Source: Tropicibacter sp. Alg240-R139 (GTDB lineage Bacteria > Pseudomonadota > Alphaproteobacteria > Rhodobacterales > Rhodobacteraceae). Taken from it: DNA of 64,000 nt. The DNA lies in NCBI RefSeq assembly GCF_900537075.1, contig NZ_UNRA01000001.1, positions 1,202,191 to 1,266,190 of the forward strand, read 5' to 3'. The notes under the pieces were generated by a model. It was given only the letters and a program-made list of their open reading frames with translations, was not told the origin of the DNA and made no database searches. Positions 28,801 to 37,589 of this stretch are shown piece after piece (the stretch's first letter is position 1; each line of letters starts with the position of its first letter). Both the position numbers and the translations under genes were made by a program.

Positions 28801-29667
28801 ATGGCATCAAATAAAATTGCAGTTGCAGTCATTCACGGAATGGGAAGTCAGGGCAAGAAAACCCAAGGTGTCGACGAAATCAGTTTTTCTGCTGGGTTGT
28901 ATAGGCGTCTGAAAGAGCAGTTAGGCGCTCAGTTCTTTCAACGTGTCGGCTGGCGTGAAATCTTTTGGGCCGACATCCTGCAGTCCAGGCAAGAGGATTT
29001 CATCAAGGACAATCTGGGCGCCAAGGGCGCGCGGTGGATGAAGACCCGCCGTTTCGTGATGCATAACCTGGCGGATGCTGCGTCGTATCGGCGCAACAAG
29101 GACGATACGCGTGACCAGATATATCACCGAATTCACGCCCGAGTGCATCAGACCATTGCCCGCCTCGAAGAGATTACGGGTGGGAATACGCCGCTTGTGA
29201 TCTTTGCACACTCGTTAGGTGGGCACATCATGTCGAACTACATCTACGACATGATGAAAGGCGACCCCGAAGTTCCCGCCAGTTCGGATTTCCAAAAGCT
29301 CAAGACAGCAGCAGGCTTTGTCACCTTTGGGTGCAATATCCCGGTGTTCTCTTTTGCCTACAATCCCGACGACATTCGACCGATCAACTATCCTGGTACA
29401 AATATCCCCGGCTCGAAGCGGTTGCATCCCTGGTGGGTGAATATGAATGACAAAGACGATGCACTTGGCATGCCCCTGGCCGGAACTTCACCCGGGTATC
29501 AGGCCATGGCGAACTCTGGCCAGTTGGACGACCGATGGATCGACAGTGGCGGCGCGTTGGAGTTTTGGAATCCGGCCTCTCACAATGGGTATTGGACCGA
29601 TCGGCATTTTTATCGCCCTGCTGCAACGATCTTGCGCAACGCAATGAACATCGGCCCTGTGGCCTGA
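28801..29667 (+). CDS. Alpha/beta hydrolase-like protein of unknown substrate
   Basis: 288 residues. The oxyanion-side start VAVIHGMGSQGKKTQGVDE and the nucleophile elbow FAHSLGGHIMSNYIYD (GXSXG with Ser between His and Leu) mark a lipase/esterase-like fold. A histidine-rich end (HNGYWTDRHFY) could hold the catalytic His. No signal peptide, so probably cytoplasmic. AAGGAG lies eight bases before the ATG. It stands alone and converges on mmsA. Confidence 0.75.
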   Translation: MASNKIAVAVIHGMGSQGKKTQGVDEISFSAGLYRRLKEQLGAQFFQRVGWREIFWADILQSRQEDFIKDNLGAKGARWMKTRRFVMHNLADAASYRRNKDDTRDQIYHRIHARVHQTIARLEEITGGNTPLVIFAHSLGGHIMSNYIYDMMKGDPEVPASSDFQKLKTAAGFVTFGCNIPVFSFAYNPDDIRPINYPGTNIPGSKRLHPWWVNMNDKDDALGMPLAGTSPGYQAMANSGQLDDRWIDSGGALEFWNPASHNGYWTDRHFYRPAATILRNAMNIGPVA

Positions 29668-29670
29668 ACG

Positions 29671-29699
29671 AAAAACGCCCCGGCCAATAGGTCGGGGCG
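29671..29699 (-). terminator. Intrinsic terminator after mmsA
   Basis: Ten-pair stem (CGCCCCGACC/GGCCGGGGCG read on the minus strand, one G-T pair) with a four-base loop, followed on the minus strand by TTTTT. It lies 23 bases after the mmsA stop. The plus strand side has no T-run, so it probably serves mmsA only. Confidence 0.85.
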
Positions 29700-29721
29700 C
29701 GATCAGTCAGATCAGGTCTGA

Positions 29722-31221
29722 TTATTCCATGACGGGGATAGAGAACTCACCGCCTTCTTTAATTCCCGACGGCCAGCGTGCGGTGATCGTCTTGGTACGC
29801 GTATAGAATTTGAACGCGTCCGGGCCGTGCTGATTCAGGTCACCAAAGGCCGATTTCTTCCAGCCACCAAAGGTGTGATAGGCCAGCGGAACCGGGATCG
29901 GAACGTTCACGCCAACCATGCCGATATTGATGCGGTTGGCAAAATCACGGGCGGTGTCGCCATCGCGGGTATAGATTGCTGTACCGTTGCCGTATTCGTG
30001 ATCCATGGCCAGGCCGATGGCTTCCTCGTAGGTCTGCGCGCGCACGGTCGACAGAACCGGGCCAAAGATCTCTTTCTTGTAGATATCCATGTCGGGGGTC
30101 ACGTTGTCGAACAGATGTGCGCCGACAAAGAACCCGTCTTCGTAACCTTGCAGGCTGAAGTCACGACCATCCACGACCAGCTTGGCACCTTGATCAATGC
30201 CGGACTGCACCAGGTTCAGGATGTTCTGCTTGGCTGCGCCGGTGACGACAGGGCCATAGTCGACATCGTTGCCAGAGGTGTAGGGGCCGACTTTGAGCGC
30301 CTCGACACGGGGAACCAGCTTTTCGATCAAACGGTCAGCGGTTTCCTCGCCAACAGGAACAGCGACCGAAATCGCCATGCAGCGTTCGCCGGCTGCACCG
30401 TAACCTGCACCAACCAGAGCGTCAGCGGCCTGATCCAGGTCGGCATCGGGCATGATGATCATGTGGTTCTTGGCACCGCCAAAGCATTGAACGCGCTTAC
30501 CCTGCGCGCAACCGGTGCCATAGATATATTCGGCAATCGGGGTCGAGCCCACGAATCCAACCGATTGGATGGTGTCGTTGTACAGGATCGCGTCGACCGC
30601 TTCTTTGTCGCCATTGACGACCTGCAGGATGCCTTTGGGCAGGCCAGCCTCTTCCATCAATTCGGCCAGCATCAGCGGCACGGACGGATCACGCTCGGAC
30701 GGCTTCAGGATAAAAGCGTTGCCGCAAGCGATGGCAGGTGCAAACATCCACATCGGGATCATGGCGGGGAAGTTGAACGGCGTGATACCAGCAGTCACCC
30801 CCAGAGCCTGACGCATGGAATACATGTCGATGCCAGGGCCCGCGCTGTCTGTGAATTCGCCTTTCAGCATCTGGGGTGCACCGACGCAGTATTCGACCAC
30901 TTCCAGACCGCGCTGAACGTCACCGGCGGCATCGGGCAGTGTTTTGCCGTGCTCACGGCTCAGCGCTTCGGCCAGCTTGTCCATGTCGCGGTTTAGCAGG
31001 GCGACGAACTTCATCATGACGCGCGCGCGACGCTGTGGGTTGGTGGCGGCCCATGCGGGCTGTGCGGCTGCGGCAATTTCGACCGCTTGCGCCATCTCTT
31101 CGGTGCTGGCCAGCGGGCATTTCGCCTGAACGTCGCCGGTGGCCGGGTTGAATACATCGGCAAAGCGGCCCGACGTACCTTTTACGTGCTCGCCGTTGAT
31201 ATAGTGAGTCAGTTCCTGCAT
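29722..31221 (-). CDS. mmsA: CoA-acylating methylmalonate-semialdehyde dehydrogenase
   Basis: 499-residue aldehyde dehydrogenase that converts methylmalonate semialdehyde to propionyl-CoA and malonate semialdehyde to acetyl-CoA in valine, inositol and beta-alanine catabolism. Diagnostic features are FGGAKNHMIIMPDADLDQAA and the nucleophile in AAGERCMAISVAVPVGE, both typical of MmsA/IolA rather than other ALDHs. A LysR gene is divergent with a perfect palindrome in the gap, and a strong terminator follows. Confidence 0.92.
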   Translation of the reverse strand: MQELTHYINGEHVKGTSGRFADVFNPATGDVQAKCPLASTEEMAQAVEIAAAAQPAWAATNPQRRARVMMKFVALLNRDMDKLAEALSREHGKTLPDAAGDVQRGLEVVEYCVGAPQMLKGEFTDSAGPGIDMYSMRQALGVTAGITPFNFPAMIPMWMFAPAIACGNAFILKPSERDPSVPLMLAELMEEAGLPKGILQVVNGDKEAVDAILYNDTIQSVGFVGSTPIAEYIYGTGCAQGKRVQCFGGAKNHMIIMPDADLDQAADALVGAGYGAAGERCMAISVAVPVGEETADRLIEKLVPRVEALKVGPYTSGNDVDYGPVVTGAAKQNILNLVQSGIDQGAKLVVDGRDFSLQGYEDGFFVGAHLFDNVTPDMDIYKKEIFGPVLSTVRAQTYEEAIGLAMDHEYGNGTAIYTRDGDTARDFANRINIGMVGVNVPIPVPLAYHTFGGWKKSAFGDLNQHGPDAFKFYTRTKTITARWPSGIKEGGEFSIPVME

Positions 31222-31295
31222 TGGACATCTCCCTAAAAAATTTCACCTAGGATAGGCTTGCAAATTTCCCCCGAACAGAGGCAAGATTTCAAAAA

Positions 31296-31309
31296 GGTTT
31301 TGCAAAACC
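31296..31309. promoter_or_regulatory. Palindrome in the mmsA-lysR intergenic region
   Basis: GGTTTTGCAAAACC is a perfect 14-base palindrome, 14 bases before the LysR ATG. A related imperfect repeat (GCAAATTTC at 31260 and GCAAGATTTC at 31281) lies between it and the mmsA start. Its place between divergent mmsA and lysR suggests an operator, probably for the LysR protein. This is inference from position. Confidence 0.45.
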
Positions 31310-31323
31310 GCAAGGGGGCAGGC

Positions 31324-32220
31324 ATGGAACCACATTGGGATGATATGAAGATTTTTCTCGCCGTTGCACGCGAGGAGAGTTTGTCGGGGGCAGGGCGTAT
31401 CCTTAAGCTTGATCCAGCCACGGTCGGACGGCGCATTGCCCGCCTCGAAGCCGCGCTTGAGGCACCTCTGTTCGTGAAATCTCCTCAGGGCTACACACTC
31501 AGCACCGCGGGTGAGCGTTTGCTTTCCCATGGGGAACAGGCCGAAGAGGCCATGCGTGCCGCCACAGAAGCCCTGGCTGGTCCCAAGGATACGTTAGAGG
31601 GGCAAATACGCATCGGGGCCCCGGATGGGTGTGCGAACTATCTGTTGCCGCATGTGTGCGCGCGAATATCGGAACAAAATCCGGACCTGGATATTCAGAT
31701 CGTGTCGCTGCCCCGTGTGGTGAACCTATCGCGGCGCGAGGCGGATGTGGCGATTACCGTCAGCCCCCCGACGGCGGGGCGTTTGCTGGTGCAGAAGATC
31801 ACCGATTACAAACTGAATCTCGTGGCCTCTCGTCGACTGTTGGCAAGTGAGCCTCCGGTCGAAACCCTTGAAGATCTCAAAGGGCGACGGTTTGTGGGGT
31901 ACATACCGGACATGATCTTCGACGCGGAGCTCGACTATCTAAACGAGTTGGGAGTTGAAAGGGTACAACTGGCGTCCAATTCAGTGTCGGTGCAGCTCAA
32001 GATGATCGTGCAGCTTGGCGGAATTGGGATTGCTCACACCTTTGCGATGCCGTCGCACCGACCTTTGCGCAAAGTGTTGCCAGAAGAATTCGAACTAACA
32101 CGCAGTTTCTATCTGGTGCGGCATCAATCTGATCAGCGAAGTGAGCGGATGAGCCGATTTGCAGACCTGCTAGTCTCGGGTCTCCGCGACGAAGTGGCCA
32201 CCTTGGAAGCGGCGACTTGA
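31324..32220 (+). CDS. LysR-family transcriptional regulator
   Basis: 298 residues. The winged helix-turn-helix is N-terminal (DMKIFLAVAREESLSGAGRIL, then DPATVGRRIARLEAALEAPLF). The effector-binding domain follows (LEGQIRIGAPDGCANYLLP). The ATG at 31324 with GGGGGCA upstream is preferred to 31258. Divergent from mmsA, so it likely controls mmsA and itself; the effector is unknown. Confidence 0.88.
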   Translation: MEPHWDDMKIFLAVAREESLSGAGRILKLDPATVGRRIARLEAALEAPLFVKSPQGYTLSTAGERLLSHGEQAEEAMRAATEALAGPKDTLEGQIRIGAPDGCANYLLPHVCARISEQNPDLDIQIVSLPRVVNLSRREADVAITVSPPTAGRLLVQKITDYKLNLVASRRLLASEPPVETLEDLKGRRFVGYIPDMIFDAELDYLNELGVERVQLASNSVSVQLKMIVQLGGIGIAHTFAMPSHRPLRKVLPEEFELTRSFYLVRHQSDQRSERMSRFADLLVSGLRDEVATLEAAT

Positions 32221-32281
32221 CACCGTCACTTATTGCGGCAACGCTTTGGAATATGAAAGATTATTGCGGAGGTCCAACGGG

Positions 32282-32716
32282 ATGTTAGTTCGGGCAATTT
32301 TGAACTCCAAATCGGGTTCTGAAGTGGTCACAGTCAAAACCTCAGCGTCTGTTGCTGATGCGGCCAAGATACTGTCTGAAAAGCGGATCGGAACGGTGGT
32401 CGTCTCTGATGACGGCGAAACACCCAACGGGATTTTGTCCGAACGTGACATCGTGCGGGAACTGGCCAAGAGCGGCAGCGGCTGTTTGACACAAGCCGTG
32501 AGCACCTACATGACGTCCGAACTGGTGACCTGTACCAGCGATTCGAATGTGCAGGATGTCTTGGCTCAAATGACCGAAGGACGCTTTCGTCACATGCCGG
32601 TGGTTGAAGCCGGCAAGCTGGTTGGCATCGTGACTTTAGGTGATGCGGTCAAGGCGCAATTGGCAGAGGTTGCCATGGAAAAAGACGCACTTGCCGGCAT
32701 GATCATGGGTCATTGA
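32282..32716 (+). CDS. CBS-domain protein
   Basis: 144 residues consisting of a pair of CBS domains. Visible motifs are VKTSASVADAAKILSEKRIGTVVV, GILSERDIVRELAK, and RFRHMPVVEAGKLVGIVTLGD. Paired CBS domains bind adenine nucleotides and usually act as sensors. The ATG at 32282 follows GGAGG. It lies between the LysR gene and coaD on the same strand. Its partner is not visible. Confidence 0.88.
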   Translation: MLVRAILNSKSGSEVVTVKTSASVADAAKILSEKRIGTVVVSDDGETPNGILSERDIVRELAKSGSGCLTQAVSTYMTSELVTCTSDSNVQDVLAQMTEGRFRHMPVVEAGKLVGIVTLGDAVKAQLAEVAMEKDALAGMIMGH

Positions 32717-32787
32717 AAACCTGCTCTTGAACCAGCTGCGCACATGTGTTTGCGTGTGCAGAATAATGCCTCAAAGTGGAGACAATC

Positions 32788-33279
32788 ATGCGCGTTGGTT
32801 TGTATCCGGGAACATTTGACCCGATTACTCTTGGCCATGTGGACATCATTCGCCGCGCTGCGGCGCTCGTGGATAAGCTGGTGATTGGGGTCGCGATCAA
32901 TCGCGACAAGGGCCCGTTGTTCTCGCTCGAAGAGCGGGTGTCCATGATCGAAGCGGAATGCGCCAAACTGTCGGAGCAGACCGACACCGAGATTGTCGCT
33001 CACCCGTTTGAAAACCTGCTCATCGACTGTGCCCATGATGTGGGCGCTCAGATCATTGTACGCGGTCTGCGTGCGGTCGCGGATTTCGAATACGAATATC
33101 AAATGGTCGGTATGAACCGAGTGCTCGACGACTCGGTTGAAACTGTCTTTTTGATGGCTGAAGCCCGGCATCAGGCGGTCGCGTCGAAATTGGTCAAAGA
33201 AATTGCCCGACTGGGTGGTGATGTGTCAAAATTTGTTACGCCCCTCGTTCACGAGGCCCTGACTGATCGGCTGGGATAA
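32788..33279 (+). CDS. coaD: Phosphopantetheine adenylyltransferase
   Basis: Transfers AMP to 4'-phosphopantetheine, the fourth step of coenzyme A synthesis. 163 residues. The nucleotidyltransferase motif YPGTFDPITLGHVDII with the TxGH signature is at the N-terminus and VSKFVTPLVHEALTDRLG at the end is typical. The ATG at 32788 replaces the earlier in-frame ATG at 32776, giving the usual family start MRVGLYPGT. Confidence 0.96.
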   Translation: MRVGLYPGTFDPITLGHVDIIRRAAALVDKLVIGVAINRDKGPLFSLEERVSMIEAECAKLSEQTDTEIVAHPFENLLIDCAHDVGAQIIVRGLRAVADFEYEYQMVGMNRVLDDSVETVFLMAEARHQAVASKLVKEIARLGGDVSKFVTPLVHEALTDRLG

Positions 33280-33386
33280 AAACGCATGAGGTTTTGTGAT
33301 CTGCGTCCGGCGTGTTAGCCTGGGCGCAGTATTTCTGTTGGGATTGACGAATTGCGTTTTGACTTAACTGCACGGTTCGATTTCTG

Positions 33387-35126
33387 ATGAGCATTCGTGT
33401 CAGAACACTGTTTCTGATCGGAGTTGTTCTGACCGTTTCGACAATCGTTCTATACCAAGTCGTCGCCCACATTCAGATGGCCAGTTATCGCGAGTTGGAA
33501 CGCTCCAGCGCCGAACAGGATCTGGAGAGAGTCTCGCGTATCATCCTGACCGACCTTGACGATTTGGGGTTCATAACGTCCGACTATGGATCCTGGGATC
33601 AGACATATGACTATGTTTCCGGCCTGCGCCCGGACTACCCAGAGGAGAATTTCTCGCTGCTGACGCTTAGCGATCTGCAGTGGAATTTCGTGGTGGTTGT
33701 CAATCGCACCGGGTCATTGGAATTTTCCGAGGGGGTCAACTTGTCGACCGGTCGTCGTATGGCGGTACCTGATGATTTGATCGCTTATCTCAACCCCGGT
33801 GGCCAATTTTTGGCCAGCCAAGAGGGCGCCGAGGATGTGAATGGGTTTTTGCAGGTTGGAGACCGTGTTGTGTTCGGATCAGCGGCACCCATTTTGCGCA
33901 GCGACGACAGCGGGCCAAAGGCAGGATATCTTTTGATGGGGCGCTACCTGGATCGGAAAAAACGCACCAATCTGGCCAATCGAATGCAACTTGATATGTC
34001 ATTCCAAGGGCGTGGCGCGGATGGGTTTTCCGAACGAAGCCAATCGATCGTAACCCAGATACTTGAGAGCTCTGTTAGTCACCCGTTTGAGACAGAAGCT
34101 CCGCTAAAATATCTTGAATACGTGGATGACCAGATGTTGCGTGGACATGTCCTGTTTTCCGACCCTGATGGACAACCTATCCTGCTGACCTCTGCCTCGA
34201 TTCCAAGAACGATCTATCAAGCAGGCAAGCAAAGCCTGACCATCCTATTGATGGCATTGGCTGCTGCGGGGGCAGTGTTGGTCCTGACCGTACTGGTTCT
34301 GCTGGACAGGATTGTTCTGCGCCGTCTGGCGATGCTGGGGCAGGACGTATCCCGGATCGGGCAGACTCAGGATCTTGGCTTGCGTGTAGCTGCAACTGGG
34401 TCGGATGAATTTTCACATGTTGGCCAGGCCGTAAATTGGATGTTGGAGCAGGTGGAGACCAGCAATCAAAAGCTGGCAGAAGAACATGAACGAGCCGAGG
34501 GATTGTTGCTTAACATTCTGCCTGAACCCATTGCCGAGCGTTTGAAGACCAACCCCAAGTCGATCGCTCAGAGTTACGACGAGGTCTCGATCCTGTTTGC
34601 GGATATTGTCGGTTTCACCGAGATGTCGGCGGCCATGCCTGCAGCCGAGCTGGTCGATATGCTCAACGGGTTGTTCAGCCGCTTTGACGATCTGGCGATG
34701 CAACTGGGGTTGGAAAAGATCAAGACCATCGGTGATGCCTATATGGTGGTATCGGGCCTGCCTGAACCGGACGAGCACCACGCTGACAAACTTGCGGGCA
34801 TGGCGCTGAAGATGATCGAAACAACCCGTTCTTTTTCCCAGGAGCGAGGGTTGGATCTGTCTCTCAGGGTCGGGATCAACAGCGGCGTTGTTGTGGCCGG
34901 CGTCATTGGCAAGAACAAGTTCATCTATGATTTGTGGGGGGACGCTGTGAACTTGGCCAGCCGGATGGAATCCTCAGGGCAAAACGGGGCAATCCAATTG
35001 ACCAAGGCAACCCGGGATCGTCTGTCGTATCGGTATGACGTTGTTGAGCGCGGCGAGGTCGACATTAAGGGGCGAGGGGTGATGACAACTTATCTGTTGA
35101 ACGGCTTGACCGACATGGGGCGGTAG
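33387..35126 (+). CDS. Membrane-bound class III adenylate cyclase with CHASE4 sensor
   Basis: 579 residues. An N-terminal membrane helix (TLFLIGVVLTVSTIVLYQVV), a periplasmic CHASE4-like domain with TSDYGSWDQTYDY, a second helix (ILLMALAAAGAVLVLTVLVLL), a HAMP linker, and a class III cyclase domain. The catalytic part has the metal site LFADIVGFTEM, the base-selecting lysine in EKIKTIGDAYMV and aspartate in YDLWGDAVNLASRM, a Lys/Asp pair that indicates ATP, hence cAMP production. The ligand sensed is unknown. Follows coaD by 107 bases. Confidence 0.92.
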   Translation: MSIRVRTLFLIGVVLTVSTIVLYQVVAHIQMASYRELERSSAEQDLERVSRIILTDLDDLGFITSDYGSWDQTYDYVSGLRPDYPEENFSLLTLSDLQWNFVVVVNRTGSLEFSEGVNLSTGRRMAVPDDLIAYLNPGGQFLASQEGAEDVNGFLQVGDRVVFGSAAPILRSDDSGPKAGYLLMGRYLDRKKRTNLANRMQLDMSFQGRGADGFSERSQSIVTQILESSVSHPFETEAPLKYLEYVDDQMLRGHVLFSDPDGQPILLTSASIPRTIYQAGKQSLTILLMALAAAGAVLVLTVLVLLDRIVLRRLAMLGQDVSRIGQTQDLGLRVAATGSDEFSHVGQAVNWMLEQVETSNQKLAEEHERAEGLLLNILPEPIAERLKTNPKSIAQSYDEVSILFADIVGFTEMSAAMPAAELVDMLNGLFSRFDDLAMQLGLEKIKTIGDAYMVVSGLPEPDEHHADKLAGMALKMIETTRSFSQERGLDLSLRVGINSGVVVAGVIGKNKFIYDLWGDAVNLASRMESSGQNGAIQLTKATRDRLSYRYDVVERGEVDIKGRGVMTTYLLNGLTDMGR

Positions 35127-35131
35127 AGACC

Positions 35132-35275
35132 TTAACGCCAGAAGGCCAGCCACTCGAGGAAAGTGAAGAACTTTTTGCCCAGAAAATAGATGTGTTCGGT
35201 CCCGAAAAAGGTGATGTCGAGCATCAATGCTCCGAGGATGAACACCCCAAGCCAAACGGCGATCTGATTGGTCAT
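35132..35275 (-). CDS. Small membrane protein downstream of gap
   Basis: 47 residues with one membrane segment (IAVWLGVFILGALMLDITFF) and an aromatic, basic end (GKKFFTFLEWLAFWR). It starts at the ATG at 35275, 73 bases after gap on the same strand. I recall similar 40-50 residue proteins next to gap in other Rhodobacterales, but not a function. It is embedded in a longer open frame that overlaps gap and is not real upstream of this ATG. Confidence 0.65.
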   Translation of the reverse strand: MTNQIAVWLGVFILGALMLDITFFGTEHIYFLGKKFFTFLEWLAFWR

Positions 35276-35298
35276 GTCATCCCCAAGAGATAAGAAAC

Positions 35299-35325
35299 AC
35301 TCGCCCAGATAACCTGAGCGGGCGT
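35299..35325. terminator. Weak hairpin between gap and the small membrane protein
   Basis: CTCGCCCAG and CTGAGCGGGCG pair imperfectly around a short loop; TTTTG follows on the plus strand and GTGTTTCTT on the minus strand. It could partly stop transcription after gap, tuning expression of the small downstream gene. Low confidence because the stem is irregular. Confidence 0.35.
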
Positions 35326-35348
35326 TTTGCTTCAAGAGGTTGGACTGA

Positions 35349-36350
35349 TTAGCCCAGCTTGCCCATGGCAACGGCCACATCGGCCATACGCACCGAGAAG
35401 CCCCATTCGTTGTCGTACCATGCCAGCACGCGAACCAGGCGATCACCAACGACGCGAGTCTGGTCGGGCGCAAAGATCGAGCTTTCGGGCGAGTGATTGA
35501 AGTCGGTCGACACCAGCGGCGCAGGCTCATACCCCAGCACACCCTTCAGCGCACCTTCGGCCGCGGCGCGGGCAGCCTCGTTCACCTCTTCTGCGGTCAC
35601 TTCACGCGCCGCCCGGAACGTCAGGTCCACGGCTGAAACGTTGGGTGTCGGCACCCGGATCGCAGAGCCATCAAGACGGCCCTTGAGGTTGGGAAGCACT
35701 TCGCCAAGCGCTTTGGCGGCACCGGTCGAGGTCGGGATCATCGACATTGCTGCTGCACGCGCGCGGTACAGGTCCTTGTGACGACGGTCCAGCGTCGGTT
35801 GGTCACCAGTATAGGCGTGGATGGTGGTCATGATGCCATGTTCAATACCCACGGCTTCGTCCAGAACCTTGGCCAGCGGGGCCAGACAGTTGGTGGTGCA
35901 CGACCCGTTCGACACCATCTTGTCATCTGCAGTCAGCTCACCATCGTTGACGCCGAAGACGATGGTCTTGTCAACGTTCTTGCCCGGCGCCGACAGCAGC
36001 ACTTTTTTGGCACCACGATCGAGGTGCGCGCTTGCCTTGGTTCCGTCGTTGAATTTTCCGGTGCATTCCAGAACGACGTCGCAGCCGTCCCAGTCCAGTT
36101 CGTTCATGTCGTAGGTCGAGAACATTTGCATGTCGCTACGACCCAGGTTCATGGTGCCGTCGCCGATGGTGACATCGCCGGGAAAGCGGCCGTGAACGCT
36201 GTCGTATTTGATCAGGTGGGCAGCGGTTTCCAGGGGGCCGGTCGCGTTGACCTTGATCACTTCGATATCGTCGCGGCCAGATGCGGCGATGTGAGACAGG
36301 GTGCAGCGGCCGATGCGGCCAAAACCGTTGATGCCAACCTTGATGGTCAT
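35349..36350 (-). CDS. gap: Glyceraldehyde-3-phosphate dehydrogenase, GapB-like cofactor site
   Basis: 333-residue tetrameric enzyme interconverting glyceraldehyde-3-phosphate and 1,3-bisphosphoglycerate. The Rossmann motif is KVGINGFGRIGR; the catalytic cysteine is in SNGSCTTNCLAPLAK. The second strand reads VIKVNATGPLETAAHLIKYD: the Asp that normally selects NAD is Ala36, as in NADP-preferring gluconeogenic GapB enzymes. The ATG at 36350 is used; the frame to 36476 has no family match. Two CceR-like sites lie upstream. Divergent from the DUF808 gene. Confidence 0.96.
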   Translation of the reverse strand: MTIKVGINGFGRIGRCTLSHIAASGRDDIEVIKVNATGPLETAAHLIKYDSVHGRFPGDVTIGDGTMNLGRSDMQMFSTYDMNELDWDGCDVVLECTGKFNDGTKASAHLDRGAKKVLLSAPGKNVDKTIVFGVNDGELTADDKMVSNGSCTTNCLAPLAKVLDEAVGIEHGIMTTIHAYTGDQPTLDRRHKDLYRARAAAMSMIPTSTGAAKALGEVLPNLKGRLDGSAIRVPTPNVSAVDLTFRAAREVTAEEVNEAARAAAEGALKGVLGYEPAPLVSTDFNHSPESSIFAPDQTRVVGDRLVRVLAWYDNEWGFSVRMADVAVAMGKLG

Positions 36351-36436
36351 TTTGCGACTCCGAACATGTGCAGTTGCCTCGCCATATAGACCCCATTCAC
36401 AGTTGCAGAAAGTCCAAAAGCGCCGCGATTTGAGCG

Positions 36437-36469
36437 TGTTAGCGCAAACTTTGCACGATTGCGCTAACG
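36437..36469. promoter_or_regulatory. Pair of CceR-like operators upstream of gap
   Basis: TGTTAGCGCAAACT (36437-36450) and CGATTGCGCTAACG (36456-36469) each match one half of TGTTAGCGCTAACA well. Together they form a larger inverted repeat, GTTAGCGCAA and TTGCGCTAAC, with an 11-base gap. They lie 87-119 bases before the gap start and 64-96 bases before the DUF808 start, so one or both genes could be controlled. Confidence 0.6.
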
Positions 36470-36532
36470 CTTGCACCAGGCGCGTGATCGTTTAGGGTGC
36501 GGCTGCGACAGATCAAGGTGAAAGGTATTGAG

Positions 36533-37504
36533 ATGAGCGGTCTTCTGGCGTTGTTGGATGATGTGGCAGGTATCGCTAAGGTTGCAGCTGCGTCTGTTGA
36601 TGACGTGGCCGCCCAAGCGCTCAAGGCTGGAACAAAGGCGGCCGGTGCCGTCATTGATGATGCCGCCGTCACGCCCAAGTACTTGCACGGCTTCTCTGCC
36701 GCTCGCGAGTTGCCGGTCATCTGGAAGATCGCCAAGGGATCGTTCAAGAATAAACTGTTGTTCCTGCTGCCCGCTGCGCTGTTGCTGAGCAGTTTTGCGC
36801 CTTGGGCCATAGCGCCGTTGTTAATGCTGGGTGGCGGCTATCTGTGTTTTGAGGGCGCCGAGAAGATCTATCACCTGTTGGTTCCCCATGATGACAGTCA
36901 TGTATTCAAAGAGGACGCGCCGGGTGATCCGGCCCACCTTGAGGAGCAGAAAGCCTCTGGTGCGATCAAGACCGACTTTATTCTTTCGGCCGAGATCATG
37001 ACTATCGCCTTGGCCGCCATACCGCCAAGCAACATCTGGATGCAGGCCGCGACGCTGGCGCTGGTTGGGATCGGGATCACCATTGCGGTCTATGGAGCAG
37101 TTGCTTTGATCGTTAAGGCGGACGATGTGGGGCTTTACGCGGCGCAAAACGGCAATTTTGCCCTGACCCGCGCGCTTGGTCGTGGTCTGGTGCGCGCGAT
37201 GCCGGGGTTCATGAAGCTTCTGACCATTGTGGGCACTGCCGCGATGCTCTGGGTTGGTGGGTCAATCATCGTTCATGGGCTTGAAGAAATGGGATATGGG
37301 TGGCTTGGCCATCATATTCACGATTGGGCCTATGCAGCGGGTCATTTGGTCCCCGAGGCTTGGGCGGGTTTCGTAAAATGGTTCACCAAGGCGACCATGG
37401 ACGGAGTTTTTGGATTGGTGATCGGCTTTGCGTTGATCCCAGTGGCGACCAAGGTGCTTGCGCCGATCATGGGGGCTGTATCCTCGATCTTTAAGCGGGC
37501 TTGA
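36533..37504 (+). CDS. DUF808 family membrane protein
   Basis: 323 residues of the YedI/DUF808 family, function unknown. The N-terminus is MSGLLALLDDVAGIAKVAAASVDD, then an alanine-rich amphipathic region, then several membrane segments (LLFLLPAALLLSSFAPWAIAP and others) with the family loop CFEGAEKIYHLLVPHD. The ATG at 36533 is chosen. Divergent from gap; it might share the CceR-like sites. Confidence 0.88.
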   Translation: MSGLLALLDDVAGIAKVAAASVDDVAAQALKAGTKAAGAVIDDAAVTPKYLHGFSAARELPVIWKIAKGSFKNKLLFLLPAALLLSSFAPWAIAPLLMLGGGYLCFEGAEKIYHLLVPHDDSHVFKEDAPGDPAHLEEQKASGAIKTDFILSAEIMTIALAAIPPSNIWMQAATLALVGIGITIAVYGAVALIVKADDVGLYAAQNGNFALTRALGRGLVRAMPGFMKLLTIVGTAAMLWVGGSIIVHGLEEMGYGWLGHHIHDWAYAAGHLVPEAWAGFVKWFTKATMDGVFGLVIGFALIPVATKVLAPIMGAVSSIFKRA

Positions 37505-37589
37505 AGGAGAGTTTTGCACAAATTCCTTGCGCAAGCACCGGTTTCACTTGTCAAATCCCAGAATATTGCGATCAAAGGGATTTCGGAAA

